From NCBI RefSeq assembly GCF_951793255.1, contig NZ_OX636706.1, positions 248,001 through 312,000 on the forward strand: 64,000 bases of DNA. Reading direction: 5' to 3'. The translations under genes were made by a program, and so were the position numbers. Positions 1-8,457 of the stretch are shown piece after piece. The DNA comes from Desulfovibrio piger (lineage in GTDB: Bacteria > Desulfobacterota > Desulfovibrionia > Desulfovibrionales > Desulfovibrionaceae). The notes beneath the pieces are model-generated. The model worked only from the letters and a program-made list of their open reading frames with translations, ran no database searches and was not told the origin of the DNA. Position 1 is the first letter of the stretch; each line of letters opens with the position of its first letter.

Positions 1-238
1 CGTCCTGGCCTTCCGTAAAATGCACCTTTTCTATCTCGCCGGTCACACGGGGAGTGAGCCCCACACTGGCGGAAGCCTTGACGTTGCCCACAGCGCCGAG
101 CACGCGCGGCATGTCCTGCGGCTGTACCGTCATCACATGCACGGGCGCGGCCTGTCTGCCGCCCTGTCCGTCCTTGTCGCCGGAACAGGAGGCCAGCACG
201 GGGACGAGCAGCAGCAGGAAGATGGCAAGATGTTTCAT
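1..238 (-). CDS. RND efflux membrane-fusion lipoprotein, N-terminal part (cut by the window edge)
   Basis: The reverse strand from 238 reads MKHLAIFLLLLVPVLASCSG, a lipoprotein signal peptide whose lipobox LASC places the lipidated Cys at residue 18. A linker follows, then a segment (APVHVMTVQPQDMPRVLGAV, ending near GEIEKVHFTEGQD) typical of the first beta-strands of AcrA/HlyD-type periplasmic adaptors, which join an RND pump to its outer-membrane channel. GAGG six bases before the ATG is the ribosome site. Only about 79 residues are in the window, so the pump partner lies further left. The gene diverges from speA across a 228-base gap. Family call from N-terminal pattern only. Confidence 0.75.
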   Translation of the reverse strand, partial: MKHLAIFLLLLVPVLASCSGDKDGQGGRQAAPVHVMTVQPQDMPRVLGAVGNVKASASVGLTPRVTGEIEKVHFTEGQD

Positions 239-453
239 GGCAGTCCTCACGATTTTCTGAATGATGCCTCAAAAACGTTGCACACCAGACACATCGCGTC
301 AAGAAAACAAATGTGTGGTCCTGCCCGGGAGCGCTTGCCCTCCCTGCCTTCCCGGACGGACAGCGGCCCCGGGACAATTGACTTTCCCCCCTGTGCGGGC
401 ATAATAATCCCGCGGCGGGAGAGCCCGCGAACTCATCCGAAATTTCCGATGCT

Positions 454-469
454 GGAGGCACAAGAATTG
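454..469 (+). promoter_or_regulatory. Ribosome binding site fixing a TTG start for speA
   Basis: GGAGG at 454-458 is followed after eight bases by TTG at 467-469, in frame with speA. An ATG at 449 is also in frame, but it lies upstream of this Shine-Dalgarno sequence, and the family's conserved N-terminus begins right after the TTG (AKNRALQQWRVEDSIELYGI). The TTG is therefore preferred. Confidence 0.75.
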
Positions 470-2383
470 GCAAAAAACCGCGCATTGCAACAGTGGCGGG
501 TGGAAGATTCCATCGAACTGTACGGTATCCGCAACTGGGGAGCCGGCTTTTTTACGGTGTCCGATGAAGGGGACGTGGTCGTCTGCCCGCAGGGCCCAAA
601 GGGCCCGCAGATCTCCATACCGGAGATCATCTCCGGCTTGCGTGAACGCGGCTATGACATGCCCGTGCTGCTGCGCGTGGAAAACATCCTGGACTCCCGT
701 ATCGCCAGCCTGCACGAGTCCTTCCGCAAGGCCATCAAGAACCTGAACTATCAGGGCGAGTACCGCGGCGTCTTCCCCATCAAGGTCAACCAGCAGCAAC
801 AGGTGGTGGAAAAGATCGCCCAGTTCGGCTCCCGCTACCATCACGGTCTGGAAGTGGGCTCCAAGGCGGAGCTCATCGCCGCCGTCTCCCTGATGCGCGA
901 TACCGAAGCCTGCATCGTCTGCAACGGTTACAAGGATGAGGAGTTCATCGACCTGGGCCTGCAGGCCCAGCGCCTGGGCTTCAACCTGTTCTTCGTGCTG
1001 GAGATGCCCAGCGAACTGGACGTTCTGCTCTCCCGCAGCCGTGAACTGGGCATCCGCCCCAACATCGGCGTGCGCGCCAAGCTCTCGGTCAAGGCCAGCG
1101 GCCACTGGACCGACTCCGGCGGCGAGCGCTCCACCTTCGGCCTTTCCCCGGCCCAGATCGTGGACGTGGTGGACAAGCTCAAGGCCTGCGACATGCTGGA
1201 CTGCTTCCGCCTGCTGCACTACCACCTGGGCTCTCAGGTCTCCAACATCCGCGACATCCGCACCGGCGTCATGGAAGGCGCGCGCCTTTATGTGGGCCTG
1301 GTGCAGGAAGGCGCGCCCATGGGCTACCTTGACCTGGGCGGCGGTCTGGCCGTGGACTACGACGGCTCGCACACCAATTACATCTCGTCGCGCAACTACA
1401 ATCTGGACGAATACAGCGCCGACATCGTGGAAGCCATCATGAGCATCCTCGACGAGCAGCAGGTGCCGCACCCGCACATCATCACCGAATCCGGCCGCGC
1501 CACCGTGGCCTACTATTCCGTGCTGCTGTTCAACGTGCTGGACGTGAGCGCCGTGGAAGAGGCCCAGCTGCCCGCCGAGCTGCCCGAAGACACCCCCGAG
1601 CCCGTGCTGAACATGCGCGAGGTCTACGGCAACATCAGCCTGCGCAACCTGCAGGAATGCTACAACGACGCCATCTACTACCGTGACGAGATGCGCAAGC
1701 TCTTCTCCACGGGCCGCGTGAACCTGCGCCAGCGTACCCTTTCGGAGCGTTTCTTCTGGGCCATCATCATGCGCATCGCCCAGGAAAAGGTGAAGCTCAA
1801 GACCGTGCCCCGCGACCTGCAGGACATCGACGTGAGCCTGGCCGACATCTACTACGGCAACTTCAGCGTCTTCCAGTCCCTGCCGGACAGCTGGGCCATC
1901 GACCAGCTCTTCCCGGTGATGCCGGTGCACCGCCTCAACGAGTTCCCCTCGCGCCAGGGCATCATCTCGGACATCACCTGTGACTCTGACGGCCGCATCG
2001 ACCACTTCATCGACCCGCAGGGCCTCAAGACAACCCTGGACCTGCATCCCCTGAAGGACGGCGAGGAATACTATCTGGGCGTCTTCCTGGTGGGTGCCTA
2101 TCAGGAGACCCTGGGCGACCTGCACAACCTCATGGGCGACACCAACGTGGTCTCCATCCGCGTCGATCCCGACGGCGGCTATGAGTACGTGCGCGAGATC
2201 CGGGGCGACTCCGTGGCCGACATCCTGAGCTATGTGGAATACGACCCCCGCCGTATCCTGGACGACCTGCGCGCCACGGCCGAACGCGCCGTGCGGGCCG
2301 GACGCCTGACCCCCAGCGACCGCTTTGCCGTGCTCCAGGCTTTTGAAGACGGCCTGCGCGGCTACACCTATTTCGAACGCTAG
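467..2383 (+). CDS. speA: Biosynthetic arginine decarboxylase
   Basis: PLP enzyme that decarboxylates arginine to agmatine, the first step of the arginine route to putrescine and spermidine. The product is 638 residues, close to the usual 630-660. The N-terminal motif WRVEDSIELYGIRNWGAGFF is typical of SpeA. The PLP lysine is Lys106 in FPIKVNQQQQVV, and the barrel phosphate-binding region includes YLDLGGGLAVDYDG. The C-terminal half keeps the SpeA helical insertion and the beta-domain with LGVFLVGAYQETLGDLHNLMGD. The start is TTG with a strong ribosome site (see 454-469). It is transcribed alone and ends in a strong terminator. It diverges from the RND adaptor gene. Confidence 0.96.
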   Translation: MAKNRALQQWRVEDSIELYGIRNWGAGFFTVSDEGDVVVCPQGPKGPQISIPEIISGLRERGYDMPVLLRVENILDSRIASLHESFRKAIKNLNYQGEYRGVFPIKVNQQQQVVEKIAQFGSRYHHGLEVGSKAELIAAVSLMRDTEACIVCNGYKDEEFIDLGLQAQRLGFNLFFVLEMPSELDVLLSRSRELGIRPNIGVRAKLSVKASGHWTDSGGERSTFGLSPAQIVDVVDKLKACDMLDCFRLLHYHLGSQVSNIRDIRTGVMEGARLYVGLVQEGAPMGYLDLGGGLAVDYDGSHTNYISSRNYNLDEYSADIVEAIMSILDEQQVPHPHIITESGRATVAYYSVLLFNVLDVSAVEEAQLPAELPEDTPEPVLNMREVYGNISLRNLQECYNDAIYYRDEMRKLFSTGRVNLRQRTLSERFFWAIIMRIAQEKVKLKTVPRDLQDIDVSLADIYYGNFSVFQSLPDSWAIDQLFPVMPVHRLNEFPSRQGIISDITCDSDGRIDHFIDPQGLKTTLDLHPLKDGEEYYLGVFLVGAYQETLGDLHNLMGDTNVVSIRVDPDGGYEYVREIRGDSVADILSYVEYDPRRILDDLRATAERAVRAGRLTPSDRFAVLQAFEDGLRGYTYFER

Positions 2384-2473
2384 GAAAGAGGGCGCTCGCA
2401 GGGGAAGGGACCTTTTCCCGGAACTGGAAAGCCCTCTCCTTGCGCCTCCCCAAAGCGCTTTCTGCAAACGTCG

Positions 2474-2507
2474 AACGCCCGGCATTTCCTGCCGGGCGTT
2501 CTTGTTT
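2474..2507 (+). terminator. Intrinsic terminator of speA
   Basis: A 10-bp stem (AACGCCCGGC at 2474-2483 with GCCGGGCGTT at 2491-2500) and a 7-base loop are followed by CTTGTTTT. It lies 90 bases after the speA stop. Confidence 0.85.
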
Positions 2508-2628
2508 TGCCGCACGGGACGCACCACACGAAGGCAGCCAGGTCGCACGCCGACTAGAGCAGGACCGACGTCAATGCCCGGGAGCTTTTTCTCCCGATCC
2601 GGGGCGTCGCAGGCAGTGCGATCATCAA

Positions 2629-2937
2629 TCAGCCTCTCAGACCACGCTTGGAAGCCTTGATGGGGTTGATCTTCTTCTTGGCTTCGTCGGTGTAGACCGG
2701 GATGCGGTGGGCATTGGCCTCGGCCAGGCGAACGGGGTCCAGATCGAGGGCCAGCAGGCGGGCTTTGGTGGTGGCCCTGCTGCCGGAATAGCGGTGGGGG
2801 TCCGCCAGGTTCTTGTCCAGATAGTTGGCACTGGTCAGATACAGGCCGCGCTCGTCGATGGCCAGGCAGAATTCCTGCCCGTTTTCCATGACGGTCTGGA
2901 TGACCATGCCGGAGGTAGTGCCGAAGCGATTGTCCAT
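2629..2937 (-). CDS. Small conserved-looking protein of unknown function, putatively iron-regulated
   Basis: A 102-residue product starting MDNRFGTTSGMVIQTVMENG. The start is ATG 2937, preceded by AAGGAG with a five-base spacer; an in-frame upstream ATG at 2994 lies in the promoter and is rejected. The protein has no signal peptide or membrane segment. The C-terminus is basic (DEAKKKINPIKASKRGLRG). The middle part (ENGQEFCLAIDERGLYLTSANYLD) reads as a short beta-rich fold. I do not recognise the family. A promoter with a Fur-box-like palindrome lies just upstream (2964-2992), so regulation by iron or peroxide through a Fur-type repressor is plausible. The gene converges with speA. Confidence 0.7.
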   Translation of the reverse strand: MDNRFGTTSGMVIQTVMENGQEFCLAIDERGLYLTSANYLDKNLADPHRYSGSRATTKARLLALDLDPVRLAEANAHRIPVYTDEAKKKINPIKASKRGLRG

Positions 2938-2963
2938 ACGCTCTCCTTTGCTGGGTATTTGTA

Positions 2964-2992
2964 TCAGTTTATAGAAAAAGAATTTCATTTTC
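2964..2992 (-). promoter_or_regulatory. Sigma-70 promoter with an embedded Fur-box-like palindrome
   Basis: On the minus strand TTGAAA (2992-2987), a 17-base spacer and TAAACT (2969-2964) form a promoter for the small gene at 2629-2937. Bases 2972-2990 (plus strand GAAAAAGAATTTCATTTTC) match the E. coli Fur consensus at 14 of 19 positions and overlap the -35 and spacer. Confidence 0.6.
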
Positions 2993-3290
2993 AATTAAAA
3001 TATCCCAGCAATTTTTCCTGGCGCTGCCTCCCCTTCTAACGGGTACGTGCAAACGCCCGCTCTCCCGCATCACCTGCCGGGGGACAGGCTGTCAGGCACG
3101 GCTTTCTTGGCAGGCAGCGTTCCGTCTTTCCGCATAAGACATACTTTAGGGGGGAGATGCAGGGGCAAGGGACACTCTGCCGCACGTGCCGGCGACCAGC
3201 CGACGGCCCGCAGGCCGTGCCCGTTGCGCCGAAAAAAGCTGCGGGCAGCGACGGCAGCGCGAGGGCCCCTCCCCCTGGATAACGTATCAT
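2993..3290. other. Gap between convergently ordered minus-strand genes
   Basis: About 300 bases with no convincing gene. Bases 3232-3262 hold a possible weak terminator for the ABC ATPase: on the minus strand GCTGC...GCAGC is followed by TTTTTT. The rest shows no recognisable feature. Confidence 0.4.
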
Positions 3291-4280
3291 TTACCCATAC
3301 AGATGGCAGCGGACCCGCCAGCCGGGCTCCAGCTCCTTCCACTGCGGGGCTTCCTCGCGGCAGCGTTCCGTGGCCTGCGGACAGCGGGGATGGAAGCGGC
3401 AGCCCGACGGCGGATCCAGCGGGCTCGGCAGCTCGCCCCGGATGTTCTGCTGGGGCGCGCGCACCGGGCTTTTGCCGTCGCGCAGATCCTCAAAGGAAGG
3501 CACCGAGGCCAGCAGGGCGCGCGTATAGGGATGGGCGGGCTCCCGGAGCAGACGCTCGCGCGGGCCCTCTTCCACGAAACGGCCCAGATACATGACCAGG
3601 ATGTGAGGGCACATGAAGCCCACCACGGCCAGATCGTGGGAAATGAACAGATAGGCGGGCCCGAAATCCTCCTGCACCTGCCGCAGCAGGTTGAGGATCT
3701 GCGCCTGCACCGAGGCATCCAGCGCCGAGACCGGCTCGTCGCAAACGATGAGGTCAGGATGAGTCATGAGCGCCCGGGCCACGGCGATGCGCTGCCGCTG
3801 ACCGCCGGAGAACTCGTGCGGGTAGCGGCGTTCCAGACCGGCCAGGCCCACCGTGGCGAACATGTCGCGCACCCGCTCCCGGCGTTCCCTGCGGCTCAGG
3901 CGCTCCCCGGCCAGCAGACTCTCCTCCACCGAGGTGCCCACCGTGCAGCGGGGATCGAGGGAAGAGAACGGGTCCTGAAAGACCATCTGGATGCGTCCGG
4001 CCGCCATGCTGCCCGCTCCGGCAGGCGGCAGCGGCGCGCCCCGGAACAGGATGCGGCCGCCGGTGGGACGTTGCAGACCGCAGACCAGACGGCCCAGCGT
4101 GGACTTGCCGCAGCCGGATTCGCCCACCAGCCCGAGGCTCTGGCCGGGCCGCAGGACAAGATCCACCCCGTCCACGGCCCGCAGATGGCGCACTTCGCCC
4201 AGCATGCCCTGACGCACCGGGAAGTGGCAGCGCACATCTTCCAGCGTCAGCAAATCGTCCCTGTTCCCGGTCTCCATCAC
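3291..4280 (-). CDS. Oligopeptide/dipeptide-type ABC transporter ATPase (OppF/DppF family)
   Basis: A cytoplasmic ATP-binding subunit of 329 residues. Walker A is GESGCGKST (residues 53-61). The Q-loop is [13 protein letters not shown], the signature SGGQRQRIA, Walker [13 protein letters not shown], and the switch His lies in [10 protein letters not shown]. The C-terminus carries the oligopeptide-transporter extension with [14 protein letters not shown]. The start is GTG 4280 or ATG 4277; both overlap the cobT stop (TGA 4279-4277), so translation is coupled to cobT. No permease, substrate-binding protein or second ATPase is nearby, although this family normally works as a five-part transporter. 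The substrate (peptide, nickel/cobalt chelate or other) cannot be told from sequence. Linkage to cobT may hint at cobalt or corrinoid uptake, but this is inference. Confidence 0.9.
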   Translation of the reverse strand: MMETGNRDDLLTLEDVRCHFPVRQGMLGEVRHLRAVDGVDLVLRPGQSLGLVGESGCGKSTLGRLVCGLQRPTGGRILFRGAPLPPAGAGSMAAGRIQMVFQDPFSSLDPRCTVGTSVEESLLAGERLSRRERRERVRDMFATVGLAGLERRYPHEFSGGQRQRIAVARALMTHPDLIVCDEPVSALDASVQAQILNLLRQVQEDFGPAYLFISHDLAVVGFMCPHILVMYLGRFVEEGPRERLLREPAHPYTRALLASVPSFEDLRDGKSPVRAPQQNIRGELPSPLDPPSGCRFHPRCPQATERCREEAPQWKELEPGWRVRCHLYG

Positions 4281-5374
4281 AGGCCTTCGTCCACCTGCGC
4301 CTCGGCAAAGGTGGCCATCTCGTTGAAGATGTTCACGGCGCAGCGCAGCAAATGATAGGCCACGGCGCCGCCGGTGCCCTCGCCCAGCCGCATGTCCAGG
4401 TGCAGCAGGGGCGTGCCGCTGTCCAGCGCGCCCAGGGCGGGCACATGGCCGGGCTCGGCCGAGGCATGGGACAGGATGGCGTACTGGGCCACCAGCGGGC
4501 AGATGCGCACCGCGGCGGCATAGGCGGCGCTGCAGATGAAGCCGTCCACCAGTATGGGCAGGGAGCGCGACGCGGCCCCCAGCATGATGCCGGCCATGAT
4601 GGCCAGCTCGAAACCGCCCAGCGCGGCCAGGATGTCCACCCCGTCGCCCTTCAGGGCCGCGGCGTTGACCTCCAGGGCGCGACGCACGATGGCGGCCTTG
4701 TGGCGCACCCGTTCGGGATCGGAACCGGCCCCCGGGCCCGTGGCCTCGTCAGGGTCGAAACCGAACAGCGCACAGTTGATGGCCGTGGCCGGCGTGGAAT
4801 TGCCGATGCCCATCTCGCCGGTGCCGAAACAGCGATAGCCCTTGTCCGCGAACTCCTCCACCAGGGCGATGCCGTGGCGCAGGCCCTGCAGGCAGGTCTC
4901 GCGGCTCATGGCCGGGCCCTTGCTGATGTCGGCGGTGCCGTCGCCCAGGCGGCGGTCGATGAGCAGCTCGTGCGGCTCGTAGGGCCCCCCGGCGCAACCG
5001 GCATCCACCACGCGCAGGTCCATGCCGCTGCTGCGGCACAGCACGTTGACGCCCGCGCCGCCGTTGAGGAAGTTGCGCGTCATCTGGCGGGTCACGGCCT
5101 GCGGCATGGGCGAGACGCCCTGGGCCGTCACGCCGTGGTCCCCGGCCACGGTCAGCATCAGGGCCGGGCTCACGCTCAGGGGCGTGACCCCGCCTGCCAT
5201 GGCATACAGGCGCCGGCCCAGTTCTTCCAGACGCCCCAGACTGCCGCGCGGCTTGGTCAGGTTGTCCAGATGGGCCTGGGCCTTCTCCAGCAGGGAGCTT
5301 TCCAGGGGACGGATAAAGAGGCCCGGCAGGGCGGGCACTTCCACAGCCTCACGATATACGGGAACTTGTTTCAT
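4277..5374 (-). CDS. cobT: Nicotinate-nucleotide:dimethylbenzimidazole phosphoribosyltransferase
   Basis: Transfers phosphoribose from nicotinate mononucleotide to the lower-ligand base (dimethylbenzimidazole or a relative) to give alpha-ribazole phosphate for nucleotide-loop assembly of cobalamin. It has 365 residues, in the usual range. Family motifs are LTKPRGSLGRLEELG near the N-terminus, AGDHGVTAQGVSPMP, GEMGIGNSTPATA and HLDMRLGEGTGGA, where Glu332 is the expected catalytic base. The start is ATG 5374 (MKQVPVYREAVEVPALPG); an upstream in-frame start at 5413 lacks a ribosome site. It heads a two-gene unit with the ABC ATPase. The downstream nrdJ and the corrinoid-protein activator in this window are consistent with B12 dependence. 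Confidence 0.95.
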   Translation of the reverse strand: MKQVPVYREAVEVPALPGLFIRPLESSLLEKAQAHLDNLTKPRGSLGRLEELGRRLYAMAGGVTPLSVSPALMLTVAGDHGVTAQGVSPMPQAVTRQMTRNFLNGGAGVNVLCRSSGMDLRVVDAGCAGGPYEPHELLIDRRLGDGTADISKGPAMSRETCLQGLRHGIALVEEFADKGYRCFGTGEMGIGNSTPATAINCALFGFDPDEATGPGAGSDPERVRHKAAIVRRALEVNAAALKGDGVDILAALGGFELAIMAGIMLGAASRSLPILVDGFICSAAYAAAVRICPLVAQYAILSHASAEPGHVPALGALDSGTPLLHLDMRLGEGTGGAVAYHLLRCAVNIFNEMATFAEAQVDEGL

Positions 5375-5594
5375 GTTTTCTGTGTAACGTCTTGCCCGGC
5401 CCGGCGCAAGCATGGCCCGTCTTTACCTGTGTGACGGCCTGTATTAGAAAAGGCGGATCCTGCCGGGAATGCCCGCGTGGCCCACGGCCCGCCGGACAAA
5501 AGCAGGGCATCGCCGCCGTCCGTCCACGGCTGCCGCTCCCCTGCCCCTGGGCCTTCCCGCCCTTTTTCCATCCGCAACGATCACGGAGTTGACC

Positions 5595-6950
5595 ATGCAT
5601 CCGTCGTTTTCCCTGTTCCCCGGCCTGCGCCGCGCCGCAGGCACCCTGGCCTGTCTGGCCCTGCTCTGTACGGCCACGGCCCCTGCCGCCGCGCCCGTGC
5701 CGGATTCCAGCCCGCGCATGACCCCGGTGGTGCGCGCCGTCCAGGCCACGGCCCCCGCCGTCGTCAACATCACCAGCACCCATGTGGTGGAGCGCCAGCG
5801 CATCTCGCCCATGGACCAGTTTTTCGGTTTCGGCCCGGGCTTCGACCAGCCCCGCCGGCAAAAACGCGTGAGCCTCGGCTCCGGCGTCATCGTGGACGGC
5901 AAGCGCGGCCTGGTGCTGACCAACGCCCACGTCATCGCCGGTGGTGACGAGGTCATGATCCATCTGCAGGACGGCCGCCAGTTCCCCGCCGTGGTCAAGG
6001 GCGCGGAGCCGGACTTCGACCTGGCCGTGCTGGAGATCCAGGGCCCCCATGACCTGCCCGCCGTGCCCCTGGGCGATTCCTCCGACCTCATGCCCGGCGA
6101 GACCGTCATCGCCATCGGCAACCCCTTCGGCTTCAACCACACCGTCACCACGGGCGTGGTCTCGGCCCTGGGCCGCACCATCCGCAGCGAGAGCGGCGTG
6201 TTCACCGACCTGGTCCAGACCGACGCCGCCATCAACCCCGGCAACAGCGGTGGCCCCCTGCTCAACCTCGAAGGCCGTCTGGTGGGCATCAATACCGCTG
6301 TCCACGCCCGCGGCGAGGGCATCGGCTTTGCCATCCCGGTCAACAAGGCCCGCCGCGTCATGGATGACCTTGTGGGCCAGGGCCGTGTGGCGCCCCTGTG
6401 GCTGGGCCTGGCCGCCGACGACGTGGACCAGCGCATGGCCATGGCCCTGGGCCTGCGTGAGCCCCGCGGCATCATCGTCACCCGCCTCTACCCCGGCAGC
6501 CCGGCGGGCAAGGCCGGCATCGAGCCCGGCGACGTCATCGACAGCATCAACGGCTCGCCCGTGCGCGACCGTCGCGAATACGTGAACATCCTGCGCAACC
6601 AGGTGCCCGGCGCCGAGCTGACCCTGGGCGTGCTGCGCGGCGACAAGCCGGAAAAGATCCGCGTGAAGCCCGCCTCCTTCGACGATGCCACGGCCCTTTC
6701 CCTCATGCAGGAGATCTGGGGCCTGCGCGTGCGCGAGGCCGACGGCCTCATGCTGGTGCGCGAGACGCGCCGCCCCGGCCCCACGGACTTCCTGCGCCCC
6801 GGCGACGTCATCGCGGCCATCGGCGGCATGCGCATCCGCACCACCGCCGATCTGGTCAACGCCTTCCGCCGGGAACGCCTGGCCAATCAGGTACTGATGC
6901 AGATCGTCCGCGACGGCCGTCCGTATTACGCGCGCGTGCTGCTGCAATAA
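5595..6950 (+). CDS. Periplasmic HtrA/DegP-family serine protease (Do-like)
   Basis: An envelope quality-control protease of 451 residues. The N-terminal signal peptide runs about residues 1-33 (hydrophobic TLACLALLCTATAPAAA). The trypsin-like domain carries the catalytic triad His112 (TNAHV), Asp142 (DFDLAVLEI) and Ser218 (GNSGGP). Two PDZ domains follow: the first contains GIIVTRLYPGSPAGKAGI, the second a shorter PGDVIAAIGGMRI. The start is ATG 5595 with GGAG eight bases upstream; an earlier in-frame ATG at 5469 lacks a ribosome site. It diverges from cobT. DegP, DegQ and DegS cannot be separated by eye, but two PDZ domains and a cleavable signal favour DegP/DegQ. Confidence 0.93.
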   Translation: MHPSFSLFPGLRRAAGTLACLALLCTATAPAAAPVPDSSPRMTPVVRAVQATAPAVVNITSTHVVERQRISPMDQFFGFGPGFDQPRRQKRVSLGSGVIVDGKRGLVLTNAHVIAGGDEVMIHLQDGRQFPAVVKGAEPDFDLAVLEIQGPHDLPAVPLGDSSDLMPGETVIAIGNPFGFNHTVTTGVVSALGRTIRSESGVFTDLVQTDAAINPGNSGGPLLNLEGRLVGINTAVHARGEGIGFAIPVNKARRVMDDLVGQGRVAPLWLGLAADDVDQRMAMALGLREPRGIIVTRLYPGSPAGKAGIEPGDVIDSINGSPVRDRREYVNILRNQVPGAELTLGVLRGDKPEKIRVKPASFDDATALSLMQEIWGLRVREADGLMLVRETRRPGPTDFLRPGDVIAAIGGMRIRTTADLVNAFRRERLANQVLMQIVRDGRPYYARVLLQ

Positions 6951-6996
6951 ACGCGCCGGACACGTCCCCTGCGACGATGTGCAAAGAAATCTTCCC

Positions 6997-7026
6997 TTGA
7001 CAGCCCAAGGGGGGGGACGCTATGCA
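6997..7026 (+). promoter_or_regulatory. Probable sigma-70 promoter of the ferredoxin gene
   Basis: TTGACA (6997-7002) and TATGCA (7021-7026) are separated by 18 bases, a G-run filling part of the spacer. It lies 72 bases upstream of the ferredoxin start. Confidence 0.5.
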
Positions 7027-7097
7027 TTCCCTTGGGTGGGGAGACCCCTCCCCCCGAGGACTACAAGAAACGTACGTTTCAACATCTGGAGGACACA

Positions 7098-7286
7098 ATG
7101 GGCTACAATGTGAATGTCGATACCGACAAGTGCGTGGGCTGTGGCGAATGCGTGGACGTTTGCCCCGTGGAAGTTTACGAAATCAAGGACGGCAAGTCCG
7201 AACCCGTGAACTCCGAAGAGTGCCTGGGCTGCGAATCCTGTGTGGAAGTCTGTGAAACCAGCGCCATCACCGTTGAAGAAGCCTAA
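7098..7286 (+). CDS. 2x[4Fe-4S] ferredoxin
   Basis: A 62-residue cytoplasmic electron carrier, MGYNVNVDTDKCVGCGECVD onward. Two cluster motifs are present: CVGCGECVDVCP and CLGCESCVEVCE. The second lacks the usual proline after the last Cys. The overall acidity and length fit Desulfovibrio ferredoxins that accept electrons from pyruvate oxidoreductase or similar enzymes. TGGAGG lies five bases before the ATG; longer in-frame versions start before this site and are rejected. It is monocistronic, with its own promoter and terminator, which suits an abundant protein. Confidence 0.95.
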   Translation: MGYNVNVDTDKCVGCGECVDVCPVEVYEIKDGKSEPVNSEECLGCESCVEVCETSAITVEEA

Positions 7287-7316
7287 GCCCTAAGGGTGCC
7301 CAAGCACCTGCAAATC

Positions 7317-7351
7317 AAAGTGCCGCCGGGCGTTTCGTCTGGCGGCACTTT
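7317..7351 (+). terminator. Terminator after ferredoxin
   Basis: A perfect 11-bp stem (AAAGTGCCGCC at 7317-7327 with GGCGGCACTTT at 7341-7351), loop 13. The T-tract is only the TTT of the stem, so some read-through into the next operon is possible. Confidence 0.6.
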
Positions 7352-7373
7352 CATAACCAGCGGAACGACCCCA

Positions 7374-8042
7374 ATGATTCCTGATCTTCAGCCCATTTTT
7401 GCCGAATACGAAAAACTCCGCGCCAGCTGTGACGCCGTGTTCGAGCGTATCCGGCACGACCATGCCCAGTGCGTCACCTGCAAGGAAGGCTGCAGCGATT
7501 GCTGTCATGCCCTGTTCGACCTTTCCCTGGTGGAGGCCATGTACATCAACCGGGCTTTCCAGCAGGCTTTCGATTACGGTCCGCAGCGCTCGGCCATCCT
7601 GACCAGGGCCGCCGAGACCGACCGTCAGCTGACCCGCCTCAAGCGCGAGCTCTTCCGGGAAGAAAAGTCCGGCAAGAGCCCCGAAGCCATCATGGAAGAA
7701 GCCGCGCGCATCAAGTGCCGCTGCCCCCTGCTGGGCGATGACGACCGCTGCCTGCTCTACCAGGCCCGTCCCATCACCTGTCGCCTCTACGGCGTGCCCA
7801 CCGCCATCGCCGGTCAGGGCCACATCTGTGGCTTCGCCGCCTTCGAAAAGGGCAAGTCGTACCCCACCGTCTATCTGGACAAGATCCAGAGCCGCCTGGA
7901 AGACCTGAGCCGCGAGATCGGCCGCACCGTCAACAGCCGCTTCCGCGAGCTGCACGAAGTCTACGTGCCGCTCTCCATGGCACTCATCACCAATTACGAC
8001 GAGGCCTACCTGGGCATCGGCCCGGCCAAGCCTGAAAAATAG
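7374..8042 (+). CDS. YkgJ-family Cys-cluster protein (putative metal-binding)
   Basis: A 222-residue cytoplasmic protein. The cysteine cluster CVTCKEGCSDCCHALFD near residue 34 and a second set, CRCPLLGDDDRCLLYQARP then ITCRLYGVPTAIAGQGHICG, fit the YkgJ / zinc-iron-chelating family (PF03692), some of whose members are linked to protein lysine methylation of flagellin. Its exact job is unknown. The start chosen is ATG 7374 (MIPDLQPIFAEYEKL); the longer frame from 7296 runs through the ferredoxin terminator. It heads a tight operon, with ten bases to the next gene. Confidence 0.8.
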   Translation: MIPDLQPIFAEYEKLRASCDAVFERIRHDHAQCVTCKEGCSDCCHALFDLSLVEAMYINRAFQQAFDYGPQRSAILTRAAETDRQLTRLKRELFREEKSGKSPEAIMEEAARIKCRCPLLGDDDRCLLYQARPITCRLYGVPTAIAGQGHICGFAAFEKGKSYPTVYLDKIQSRLEDLSREIGRTVNSRFRELHEVYVPLSMALITNYDEAYLGIGPAKPEK

Positions 8043-8052
8043 GGAGCGCACC

Positions 8053-8457
8053 ATGCCTTCCGAGCTCAGTTTCATTCCCGCTACCGTGTTCCGCGACGGC
8101 ACGCCCCAGCGCCTCAACGAGGAACAGGAACAGCTCAAGCGTGAGATCTACGAGCGCATGAACCCGCGGCGCCGCAAGTTCGTGGACCGCATCGGCTACG
8201 ATAACTGGGACCCCTTCCAGAAGCCCAACGATCCTCTGGACGTGCGCCTGGACGTGACCAAGCGCACCACCCAGCAGCTGGTGCGCGAGTTCCTCCAGCT
8301 CAAGGCCGCCAGGAACGAACAGTACGGCAACGACTACGGTCGCGGCGTGCTGGAATGCGCTCTGGGTATTGTGAACCGTGACGAAAAATTCCAGGGCATC
8401 ACCGACTTCTGCCTCTGGTACCATGATCTGCTGAAAAAAGAGGGCCACATCCTATGA
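8053..8457 (+). CDS. Unrecognised protein, second gene of the YkgJ-TPR operon
   Basis: A 134-residue soluble protein, MPSELSFIPATVFRDGTPQR onward, rich in charged helices (EQLKREIYERMNPRRRKFVD) and aromatic residues (YDNWDPFQKPNDP). It has no signal peptide, membrane segment or Cys motif. GGGAG precedes the ATG. Its last four bases (ATGA, 8454-8457) overlap the TPR gene, so the two are translationally coupled and probably act together. I do not recognise the family. Confidence 0.8.
   Translation: MPSELSFIPATVFRDGTPQRLNEEQEQLKREIYERMNPRRRKFVDRIGYDNWDPFQKPNDPLDVRLDVTKRTTQQLVREFLQLKAARNEQYGNDYGRGVLECALGIVNRDEKFQGITDFCLWYHDLLKKEGHIL

Noticed and set aside
299..2548. 749-residue minus-strand open frame opposite speA
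   Set aside because: It is the GC-driven antisense shadow of speA; no ribosome site and no family pattern. Several similar long antisense frames (opposite pheT, tkt, nrdJ, roo) were dropped for the same reason.
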